DNA of 64,000 nucleotides, from NCBI RefSeq assembly GCF_002775205.1, contig NC_036454.1:27078283-27142282 (forward strand), in the 5' to 3' direction. Positions within the stretch are counted from its first letter, which is position 1, and every line of letters begins with the position of its first letter. Both the position numbers and the translations under genes were made by a program. The notes beneath the pieces are model-generated. The model was not told the DNA's origin. It ran no database searches and saw only the letters and a list, made by a program, of their open reading frames with translations. This DNA comes from Xiphophorus maculatus. Taxonomy: Eukaryota; Chordata; Actinopteri; Cyprinodontiformes; Poeciliidae. This document shows, in pieces, positions 48,401 through 60,872 of this stretch.

Positions 48401-51400
48401 GTCCTCCTCCTCTTCTCCCTTTGACCTCTCCCTTCGGCCCGGCCTCCCTTTATGGAGCAAAGACACAGGTGTCTATTCAATACACACACACCCCTGCACA
48501 CACACAGAATCTTATGTCAGAGTTGACCCAATCTTTCTGCTGACAGGTCTATGCTTCATGCTGGACGCAGAGGTACTTGTAAACATTTGGTAAATTCATT
48601 TGCGCTCCTGCTCTATATTAAGTTTACTGGATAAGTTCCCCCAGAATAATCTGTCACAGTCACATAAGAGTGTTAGTGATAGGACACTGTGTATGTGTGC
48701 GCGAACCCCTGAGGACATTTTGCCCACAGAAAGGTCAGAGGTGAGTGAAGAGTGTGGTTGTGAAAGGGGACCTTTCAAGCAGCCTCTCAAGTCAGTGTTT
48801 GCCTCCATCCTGATGGTTGCTCATTACATCCAGGTCCTCCTGTTTCGTCTGGTTTTGATTCAGCGGGGAGAAAAATCATCAGAATTTGGAGCAATCAAAA
48901 CTGGCCCAGAGAGTGCTGACTAATGCACACTTGCTGCTTAATAGGGAGAGATAACGTAGCTAGAATAAATCCAAGCCTAACAAGGTTTCTCCTGTCTCCT
49001 GTGAAGTAAGAACTTGAGCTGAGGCCTCACACAAATCCCCCTGAAGGACGTAAACAACAACATTAAAAAGCCGCAAATAGAGTCGATTCCACCTCCCCGG
49101 CTATACTTTTTATTCTTCAAATGGCGTACGGCCAAACAATATTCCCTCTCATCCCCTTTTCTTTTTTCCCTCCCCACCTCTCATCTTCCCTGCCCATCCC
49201 TCTCCGCGCTCCTTTGTCCTCACCAGGACGGGACACAAAAGGTCCAGTGAGGCAGTCTAATCAGGAACTTCCATGGATGGCTGCAGCCCACATTTCACCG
49301 GCCATCCCTCGATATCCCTCTCGGCGAAAATTCATCTCGATGTTATGATTGAGGAGGGAGCGGCGAGGAGCTTGAGGCCGTATAGCTTCTGGCAGGGAAA
49401 ATAAGGTGGCGCAACAAGCCGTGCTGCCTAAAAGCGGCCCCTGCGTCTAGGCGTTTAAAAAGTTTGGATGACTTTTTCAGTCAGGTTTAGTAGCGTATCA
49501 TCAGCGTGGAAGAGTATCCCATCACCATCGACTAATCTGTTGATGGTCATGCTCGATGTAGGAGGGAGAACGATTAGGAAAGTGGCGTCCCGTACGCAGA
49601 TAACTTCTGAACAAACTAGCAAAATACTTGCATTGCTTTGTTTAGAGGTATAATAGCCCTAGCTGCACCCCCCACCCCCGAACCCCACCAACACACAGTC
49701 GCCCCATCTTTGCCCCAGTTCCCTCTCCTACGCCTCTCCAAAGTAAGGCCCTCCCTCCCCGGAGCCTTTGTGAGTCCATCATCCATTCTCTGCCTTGCAC
49801 AGTTGAACTGAATTTCGATGTGAAGTTCAGAAAAAGTTCAACTAAAACCCAGATTTCCAAAAGCATAAATTTGGAATCTTAAGAGAAGTTTGTTGAGGTC
49901 AATTCAACTTGGTTTTTTTTTGTTTTTTATATATATATACATATAAATATAAATATGTTAAAAGCCCACCCCTAACTCAGCCAGCGGACTGATCCTAACA
50001 CCCACCTCATCCCTTCTCCTTCAGAACAAAAAGCCCCTTACCCACAGAATTACTTGGGGACAATGGGCGAGCCAGGTCACCACGGTAACGGGCCAGAAGG
50101 GGGTTGTGGGTAGTAGCAGCTGTTACATCAGATTAATTCAGATTCTGATAATCCCCCCACTTCTTCTTCACCATCACCACACGCTCTGTACAAAACTTTC
50201 CAAGCCCCCCCGTCCCCGTCCAACTCCCTCTGCTGTTGCCTCTTTCAGCCCCCTAACCCCCCGCCTACCCCTACATTTGCCCGTCGCCTCATTATTTCTT
50301 CCTTTCCCCATCCTTTCGCGCCCTCCTCGTACTCGCAGTAACTCTTTCCTCTCCAGGCACCTGCTTGATTCGAAGTGAAGTTTTTCTCAGAGCAAACTGC
50401 CAAATTGCTGTGATGTGCTTCGACTTTCTAAGCTGTTGATTTGTTTCTGTGCTGATGCCACAGAGAAACACTTGGAAAATGTTTGGGGGTTTTTTTTCCT
50501 GGTATTTGAAACAACTATGGCTTTCAAGACCTAAAAAGAAAAATTAAATAAATGTCCTTCACCTTGCCAAACTGATCAAAGTATTGCTTCACGTCTTCGA
50601 TGGTTGTGTTCACTGACAGGCCGCCCACAAAGATCTTCTTGGTTCGAGTCACCAGCTGAAGAGAAAAAGAACAACAAATCACAAGTTAGGATTGTTAAGA
50701 GTACATGGATTTCTACATAAATTTACATATTTCATTTTGAGATTGCATATTCTTCCATACATCTGGTAGTTCCTCTAACATTAAAGCTGCAGGATGGAAC
50801 TTTTGCAAAAATATGTTTTGTCCCATATTTCTAAAAATTGTCACCATGTCAAGACAGAATGATACGAGACATTTGAGTAGAAACTTGACAAGACTTTCAC
50901 AGCTGTCAGCTTTTTTAATAGAGTTATTCTGCGTCTTCAAACCAAGTCCTAATTAAGACTCAACACCAGCTCTTGAAAGTATATTTTTTAATCTTTAATA
51001 ATAAAAACAGTAGCAGTTGTAAAATTTTGGTTGCTGGCATTTAAACTAGACCTAGTTTTAAAAACTAATGGTGCTGTTGCTGTCTCAAGAACCCCAGTTT
51101 TTTTGCACTTTTTTGATTTGAGTGTGCACATAGCCTGTTGCATATTATCACAAAATATCAATGGTTAATATATTAAACTCAAATTGTGATAAAAATCTAA
51201 AAAAGTGAACTCATTGATGTAAAATTGTTCTACAATCGATGCGCAGTGTTTTTAGAAGAAAAAAATATATGTTTTATAAATAGAATAGAATAGGAAAACT
51301 CAAAACTTTTTCCACATTTGGGTTTAAAACATTTTTATGAAGACTTCCAAAATTATAAACTTTTCCAGACAGCATAGGAACGCTTTATAAGAATGTTTTA

Positions 51401-54400
51401 TTGGACTCTGCTGGACTTGGATATTTTGGTAGTCTGTAAAACATGTGGCGTTCCTTCTATGTCCACGGATCTTCAAAACAGACTAAAACAAAAGAGAAAG
51501 TTTGTTTATCCAATTTAAACTTATGGGTAGACCAAAGAGTTCTATATTCTTTTATAAAAGACTGACTAAACAAGCCAACAATTCAGAATATGTAATAGAG
51601 AAATTTTTATTTGATAGAAAAAACAACAACATTTTAACAAGACAGAGACCAAAGATGTGACAAACACTGCAGCAATAACTTTGAAAGTGTCATTCTTCTT
51701 TTTTGAGTTGTTTTACGTGTAATGCACCAACCTACACTCCCATGTTGGACTGGACATTAGCAGGTCCGTTTTTGGCTGATTTTTTAATCTGGAATGTTTT
51801 GATTTAAAGCCCAAAAATTGTTGCACATTTGATGAGTAAAATCCGGGTGACATAAAGTGGAAACGCGCTCGTTGAGCTGGGTCAGTGGGTCTGTTAGCTA
51901 TAGAGACAGAGCAGTCTGCCACTCAGTGGCACCTTCTGTTGGATAGTTTAATGAAAGATGAGTTTTATGTACACAAAACAACTTTTGGATGATTGTTGCA
52001 GGAATACTAACCGAACAGAGCACTCTATATACCCGACACTCTACAGAGGACGAAAAAGGAGTTTCTCCTTCAGCAGAAACAGGAAGGCTAACTGCAGTAC
52101 AGGAAGTTACATTATATTTAACTTTCAACCTCCATCTGTCAATCCGTGTATAGGATCTGGAAATGTTGGCAGCCTGTTGAAACACTCACGCAAAGTAGAA
52201 ATAATTATATGCTAGAAAATACTCTGTTGCGTTTAGCAATGCTAATTGTGCTAACAGGGCTAGTTGCTGACCAACATTGTAATAGTTTTAAAAAATGTTC
52301 ACCTCAAATGTTCTTGACTTGATAACAATGTTACTGAACATTTTTATTGCTGGATGTAGTGACTTTCCACCATTGTATACATTAATAAAACCACAGAGTG
52401 GACAACAAAAATGTTTAATTTTAACTGTTGTTTTGAAAAATTCCAGTTTACTTTATAGTTCACTTATAACTAAAGTTGAGCTGTTATTCCATTTCTGTTT
52501 CCATCATTGTAAACCCCAAAAACAGTCAAAGAATAACCAAAAAGATTACGCCTGACACAGTTTCGGCTCGACTACGAGTTACAAAATTATGAGTTACGAT
52601 TAAGAAAAAAATTGTTGCCGTGAACAGAACACAGCTGACAAAAGATTACAGACGAGCATTTAAAACAGGAGTTGAGAAGGTTTTTGTTCAGATAAACTGT
52701 TGTGCGAAGGCAGCGGTGCTCATGTTGGTCAGATTATGCCGCATTAGCTCTGGTAAGACACTTGAAGTACTCAACACACGCTAACCTGCTGGAAACTATT
52801 CGCAACAGGAGGAGACATTTCAACTCACCTTGGGCTGAGCTCTCCGAGGGAACGCCACCTTTGGATCGATCTATCGGAGAAGATACAGAAAAACAGGGAA
52901 TTGCTTAACCATGGCCCACAATACAGAATCCTCTGGCATCAGAACGCCGCATTCCCGTCTTTATAAACAATTCTACATAAAATTGTAATCCATCTTATCC
53001 CTTTTGCTTTAATTTCTGATTTGTCTTTGGTCAAAAGCACCTGATTTTTTGGACTCATCATGCGCTCCATTAAAAATTACGCCATGAGTGGATCTTGATT
53101 TACAGCATTTAAGATCATTTTAACAAATTAAGTTGTTGGGAATATTATTTGAAATATGTCTGTGACACACTGCCTGGTTAATTCTGAGTTCTTAGCTCAA
53201 GAACAAAGCAAACGATTGAAGCAAGAAGCATTTTCTCGACATATTAAAGAGAGTAACTCCTCCTGTCAAAGTAATACTTTCTGACACATGAATAAAAACA
53301 ATTAAGAAACGTGTGTGTGGTTAATGCCCCTTTGAAACACATTATTAATGATTGAAAACATGTAAATAGTGCAAATCTCTTCTTAATTTGAAGTGATTAC
53401 AGATCTGTAGTAATTTGTGATTTTTTTTTTGTCTTTAATCTTTTCTCCCTCTATCATCAGAAAATGCACCATAACATCAAAAAATTAGCCCAGAGTTTAT
53501 TTTAGGGCTTATGAAAGACTTTTTTTAATGCAAGCTTGGAAGCAGCTCAATTCAAACTTGACTGCTTAAATTATTGTGAAAATTATAAAATGCTTGAAAT
53601 AAAGTTTTTCTTGATAAATTCCTGGAGTGTGTTTCTATTATTTTTATTTATTTGATAAATAAATCAAATCGGACGGTGAAACCTATCTGAGATTGTTTGC
53701 TTCATTAAGCCTACACATGTTAATTTCCCCTTTAAATATTCATAATTTTGGAGAATTTGTGCACACATGTGGGCGCTCAGGTGGATTGCTGGGAATGTCG
53801 GCCTCTCTCATCGCCACCGTGTGACATGTGATCTCATGGAATCTCACACGGGCGCCACAAACACAAACGCGCCTCACCTCCTCGGCGAGGAGGGCCCAAA
53901 GCGTGTCAGAGGGAGGGGGCTGGGAGGAGAAGACGGGAGCTGCCAATCACGCCACGCTGACAGTAGAGCAACGAAGTTTTGGGGTTTGTTCGATTTTTCG
54001 CAACAACAACATTATTATTGATTATTCTGCTCATTTTCAGGTGATCCAGATCCTCCTCTGTCTTGTAGTTCCTACTCATTACTCCCAGAACAGTGGACAA
54101 TTAAAGCTGCAGTATGTAACTTTTATAAAAATGCATATTTTTTTACATATTTGTTCAAATTGTCAACATGTCGTGAGAGTATAGTATGGGATAGGTAATC
54201 GGTGAAAGAACCGAGCTCCTCTGGCTTCTCCCAATCCTAAATACAGAAATACACAGCTCAGACAGAAACAACCAATCACAGCCAGAAGGAGGGTCTTAAC
54301 GCTGTCAATCATGCTTAGCCCTTGCAGCCTGCTACGCTACAATTTCTCCCCGTCAGCAGAGCCTGTCGTGAATGCTAAGACCAGTTAGCATGGCCACCAA

Positions 54401-57400
54401 TGATGGCAGATAAAACAGTTTTCCTGTAACAGTGAGTTAGTTGTTTATCCTCCTTTAACAGAGAGCGTACACGAGTTTGATTGACAGCGCTAAGATCTTC
54501 CTCCTGGCTTTGATTGGTTGTTTCTGACCAAGAGCGGCACATTTCTTCAGACGGCATTAGTAGAACTGGGAAGAGATTATCTGTCTCATATTATACTATC
54601 ACAACAAAGGGACATTTTTAGCATATATATAAATATACAGTACAGACCAAAAGTTTGGACACACTTTCTCATTGAATTCAATGAGAAGGTGGCTTCTCAT
54701 TGAATTCTCCCCTGTGGCTTCTCATTGAATTCTCATTGAATTCAATGAGAAGGTGTGTCCAAACTTTTGGTCTGTACTGTATATATATAGATATAAAATA
54801 AAAGTTGCATAATTTTTATGTCACTTATCTAAACATTTCAATCTTAAAGTCACAACAAGCAGCAGAGAGGCCCACTGATTGGAGAGAAAACCACACCATG
54901 CCTTGAAGATGCAATCACAGACAGTCTGTAAAACTGAAATTTGAGACCTCTATATTAGTCTATGCTGGTCTAATAGAGCTAGAGAACAACTAGACTACGC
55001 CACACTGTACTGCTGTTACACTAACAGACGGTACAGTACAGTGCTATGATTAGTCCTTAACCATGAAGAGGGTAGAGTTGAACTACAACAGACTGCTAGA
55101 GCCTCTATGGTAAACCGCATGCGTTTACCAGAGTGAGGGGCATCGGTGATGCTTCTAACCAGAGCTGACGACACCGCGAGTTGTCAAACAAACAAAACAA
55201 AAGATTTTCTCTTTTCTTACTTTTGTTCTAGACAGCAGAGTGAAAACCACTAGATGCTAATTACTTTAGGATCAGATGCAGAGTCTACTGTTTAGTCTCT
55301 ATTGGTGTCTAAACTAGTCTGATAGTCACCTCCGGTCACCAACCCTTCCCGATGTCCAACACTCCTGTGCGCACACACACACACACACACACACAAACAG
55401 AAGTCAAACAGGTGGCAGCGCACAACACATCCGAGGGCTGGGGATAATGGTGGACATGAAACAGATACAATAAACTCCTGAAGGATATCGGTTTGTTGTG
55501 TAGAGAAAAAAAAAAGACATGATTGTCTGCATATCTGTCTTCTTAGAGCCGCATTTAACCCTTATCATCGTCTGCATTTGTACTTACCAACAATGTTTAC
55601 ATGCAAACAATTAACATCAACTTGCTTTAGTTGTTTGTGAAAATATGTTTTCATGTATTTGTTAAAGCTGCCACTATGTCCTGATGGTATTATATGAAAA
55701 TTACTGAGGTAACCTTGTTTCCTCCCTGTTTTCCTACTGCCATCTGCAGAAATACACCACTCGGTCAGAAACAACCAATCAGAGCCAGGAGGAGGCTATT
55801 AGCATTGTCAATCAGTTCGTAAATGTGCTGCTCACACCCTCGCCCTTGCTCTTTGCTATGCTAGAGCTCCTTCCCTACACCAGAGCCCAGTGTGAATGCT
55901 AAGGCTGGTTAGCATGGCCACGAATGACGGCGGATAAACAGCTCCAATGAACTGGCAATTGTGAGCAGCACGTACATGAGCGTGATTGACAGCACAAAGA
56001 TTTGTCCTTAGTGCTCTGAGTGGTTCTTTCTGACTGGGTGTGGTGTATTTATGCAGATTGCAGAGGGACCACAGAGCGGAGGAGCTTGAATTTTTTCATT
56101 AATCCTCTGTATCGTGTGACACTATCACAACATTCACTGTTTTAACAAATATGTAAAAAACATTTTTACAAAAGATAGCTGCTGCAGCTTTAAGAAAAAT
56201 AAACAAAATATATTCAACTTCTTGAATACTTGAATGTTCCCACAATTTATCATCTGTCGCCAAACGTTTGTGCATTTTATTGGGATTATATATGACACAT
56301 AAATAATCACTGAATAAAATAAAAACATGTTGAATGCATTGATATTCTTTTATGCCGATTCAACTACAAAAAAAATTAATTGCCTTCAGAAGTCACATAA
56401 TTATGAAGCAGAATCCATCAGTGAGTGAGTTAATCTGAGTAATAATATTAAATATGGCTTTTCTGTGAAGCCCTTCAAGGCTTGTTGGAGAACATTAGAG
56501 AACAAAAAAGCATCAAGAAGACCAAGGAACCCAGCAGAAGGTTATGGATGAGCTTAAAGCAAGATTTTGGTCAAAGACCAAAACAGAATTTTCTTTGGGC
56601 CCAAAAGCAAAATGTTAGGTTTGGCAAAAAAAAAACCCAACAAGAAACACACTATTCCCACAGTGAAAATGTGGTGGTAGCATTATGCAAGCATGCAAAG
56701 GGACGCTAATCAGAGTTGATGGAGCTAAATGCAGGTTAATCCTGGAAGAAAACCTGTTAGAGACTGCTAAAGACTTTCAGACTCACCAGCTACAATGAAC
56801 CTAAACCTTCAACAAAGCCTATAGCGGAAAGATTTAGATCAGTGGTGTCCAAACTTTTTTCCCCTGTGGCCAAAACTGGTTAAATCAAACCACAAAATTC
56901 AGTAAATTTAAAGTTTATGACGTAGTGATATTTCTTTCTTTTTTTATTTACTTGCACAATAATACAATTTTCATGAAATCTATTACTGCTGCTCCCAATG
57001 ATTAGTTTAGTGATGAATTATTCTATCAGTTATTCTCATAATCAAATAATTGAAAAAAAAAATTGACAGATTTTTCATTTAATCTGAAATAAAAAATTCT
57101 GATTTTTCACTTAATAATAATAATAGTTAAGCTTATTTTATTAACTATAAAAAACAAATAAAATGACATTAAAACAAATAATTAAATGTCATTAAAAAAA
57201 CATTGTATTACCTAAAATGTAATAACGGTATGCATTGAGTGAACTCCTGACCATTTGAAGCAAAGGAGATATATTTACATATAGATTTTTCATCTGAAAT
57301 GAAAACTGTATATTTTTGTACAGTTTTGGTTTAATTACGACTCTGAGTCTGTTGCTTTAGGAAATGTCCTGTGTCAGTTCACTTCAGTTAATGATTCATC

Positions 57401-60400
57401 GATTATGACATTATTTCAATAATCAATTAATCACAATTAATCTGATTAATCGTCTCAGTCCTAAAATCCATTAATCCTTGAAGATCCAAAACATAAAAAA
57501 AGCCTTGCAAAAACAAAAAAAATTATTAAAAATTCACATTTTGGTGGTCATCAGTTGTTTTTCATTTCGTTGACAAAATTGTTGCTGTTGTTGATTTGTG
57601 GTGAAGGGGAAGAGTTGGGTGGGGAGCGATCATCAAAATCATTTCAAGGGGCCACAAATGGCCCCCTGGCCATTAGATAAAAGGGTTGTAATGGCCTAGT
57701 CAAAGTCCAAACCTAAAATCTATTCAGAGTTTGTGTTTAGAGACGATAATTTTACAAATGAGAATGGGCACAAAAACAAAAGAAAGAAAGTTTTTTTCCA
57801 GATACGCAGAACAAATCAGTTGCAGTACACTTGCTAAAAGAAAATTGGGGGGTTGGAAGCAGCATAATATCCCCTCCACTTTGTCAGTAGTGCTTTGTTC
57901 CTGAAGTAAACAGAAGTTTTACTGAAAACTAAATGTTCACAGCATAACGTCATGAAGACCTTACTGCGTTTAAACCTGTGTGCCAAGTTAGCAGAGAAGG
58001 AGCTGAAGCTAAGTCCAAGAGAGGTTTATGAAATCAGGGCAATCCCCTCTGACAGGCTACATCCCGGCTATATGCAACAGTTGGCCCGCGGTGTCGCCTG
58101 CCACGGCCCGGGCTGGGAACGCACTCCGCGCAACCTGCCGATTGGGCAGCAGCACTCAACATCTCCGAGGAACAACTCGAGCTTGATGACTCCAATCCTA
58201 TTAGTGAGGAGAGCTATAGTAATCACAGATGGGGTCATCCCACTCATCCACCCCCACTAGCAGCACTTTTTTTTTTTTCTCCTGCTCAGCTCGGTATGGG
58301 AACAGACTGGGGGGTTGGTTGTTACAGAGACACTGATGTGTCTTTGTGCTAAACTCTTAACTGCGCAGGAAACTTTGTCCTACAAAGATTTAACTCTGCA
58401 ACGGTCGTCTCTGACTTTACAAACAGCGGGAAGCTGCAAGGACGCCCCCCCCCCCAACCTCCCAAAAGGGCAACAAGTTAGTTGCATAAATCACAGCAGA
58501 CCCGGCCCGCCGTATAGCACACTGGTCAGAACCGGTCCGCATCTGTCCTCCAACACAATAAGCCCCAATAAATTCCTGTGCAGCACTGTACTTGCTCTTT
58601 AGCCTCGCGGCTGTGCAAAGCTCTTTTAATTCCAGCGCCGGAGTGGTTCACTCGGTCACAGCGTGGCACATTCTTTCTGTTGCCACTGGAGAACTTTTCT
58701 CTCTCTCCTCCCTAACAGGATAACCTGCCTGCATTGGGAGTGTGGGGCGGGGGGGCAGCGCAGGGTGAGCGGTCTAAAAAGACCTACTCTACTCACCATC
58801 CAACCCCTGTGATTGATCACTGAGCCTTCTCCTCGCCCAGCTAACGGAGGCCACTGCAGACCTCCCGGCACACTTGAAACACAAAGCGGTCAAACTTCTT
58901 TTCCCCCCACATTTTGTCAGGTTATAACCACAAACTTTGACGAACTTTGTTGGAATTGTGTGCAACTGACTAACACACGCGGTAAATTTATGCATTTCTT
59001 TACAAGCAAAGACTAAATAGAGACGCTTTCGCTCGAATACATCCAAACAAAACGAGTTGTCTGGATGAAAAAGATTGTCCTGCTCAGATGGAACTAACAC
59101 TTTTTTACATGTATCGAAAATTACAATGGATTTTACCGCCATCTCGCCATCCTCACTAGGAGCTGGACTGGGCAATTATCGTATCGTTTATCATTTATCG
59201 TGATAAATTTCTTGCTGTGATAAGATTTTTTATCGTTTTATCGATAAGATTTATCGTTGTCACGATAAATTCGGCTAATGTCAAAAAAACAGACTAAGAT
59301 GTTATTGTTAGCATTTTCTCCACTACTTTTTCCACCAGAGGATCAATAAATATTGATTTATTGATAAATTCAAAAATATGACTAAATGAAGTCTCTATAA
59401 GCAGTTTAGTGACATAAACCACACTTCTTTAAGTATGTGGTGTCCTATTTTAAATAGGAATGTTTTTCACAAAACAAAATGAAATAACATGCATTATTTT
59501 TCTTTAATTACACATTTATGCACTAGTTTGTGTTGGGATAAAACAGTGGTGTCCAAACCTTCTGGTACATGACCTAAAATTGAAACTACTTGTGGGCCGG
59601 CATTTGTGTTTAATTAATTTTGTTGTATTTTCACCTGCACAACAATAAACTAAACATGAAATATGTTAATGTAAGGAACCACAGATCCATTTTTTATGGA
59701 AAAGGAGCAATAAATCATTATTGATCCAAAACTTTAACAATGTCTTGAATACAAGTTCCCAAATTATTTGGGTGGACTATTTTCTTTTTTGTAGAAAATC
59801 TTTGGTTTATTTTCAGCAACAACAACTGAGTATGGAATCACTTTTTCTCTAAAAAAAAAAAGAAAAAAAAGAAAAGAAAAGCTGTGCCTTTAACTCCTTT
59901 TCAGTAAAAGTTGCTGACAGTTTATGGTCATACTTATTACGAACTTAGAATAAGAGCAAAAAGCATGTTCAATAAAAGATAAACACTAACATTTTTCATT
60001 AAAAAAAGCAATTGAGATGACGGTAATATCCCGAACCCCCCCCCCCAAAAAAAACAGTAAAACTTGCCCATTTACATGAATTACTAACTTAGCAGACGCA
60101 CGTTTGGGTCACACTTTGACGTACACTGAAGTTTGTGATTGTCATGCAGCAAAATGTGGAAAAGTGCAAAAAGAATGAAATATACAACACACTACAGGTG
60201 GGAGACGTCCTGGCACAGAGATGGAAGTTTTTGTTGCATCTCTGTGATTTAACTCAACATGGCGAGAGGATAAACTTTCAGCAGCGTGGCCTCCAGTGTT
60301 TAGGGACTCAGTTCCTAGTTCCCAAGAAATGACTGTAAATCATGCGTATTGGTATCTTTTGTCTTTGGTGACAGAGCTGTTCTTCAACTGGAAGTGGGAG

Positions 60401-60841
60401 CGAGAGGAGGGGGTGGGGGCATCACTATGGTAATGAGCCCCATGGTGAGTTAGTGGCGTCCAAACATGATGGCGCTACTTGTCAGAGCTGTCGCGCCTAA
60501 AGTAATACTTAGCAGCTAGAATCAGTCAGAGCTCTCAATCAAACTGCTTCTGCTCCCCTCACTTTTAAACCCGACAGACGCAATCGCTCGTCTTTTGTTA
60601 AGTTTGCCACTGTCGCCTTCTTTTGTGGCTCGCACTTATCTCCCAAAGACTCATGAAGGTGAGTCGCCCAAAGCACAAAAGGGCAAAGCAGAAACTAGCC
60701 TGCGCTCATTTCAATACAGTGACCAACCCGCGACCAATCACCACTCCCAACTCAGGCAGGGAGGCGGGGGCTGTGGTCCCTATGGTGACCAACAGGCCAC
60801 ATTGTTCCCAGGCCAGCCCACATTCATTACTGACAAAAAAG

Positions 60842-60872
<31 letters not shown>

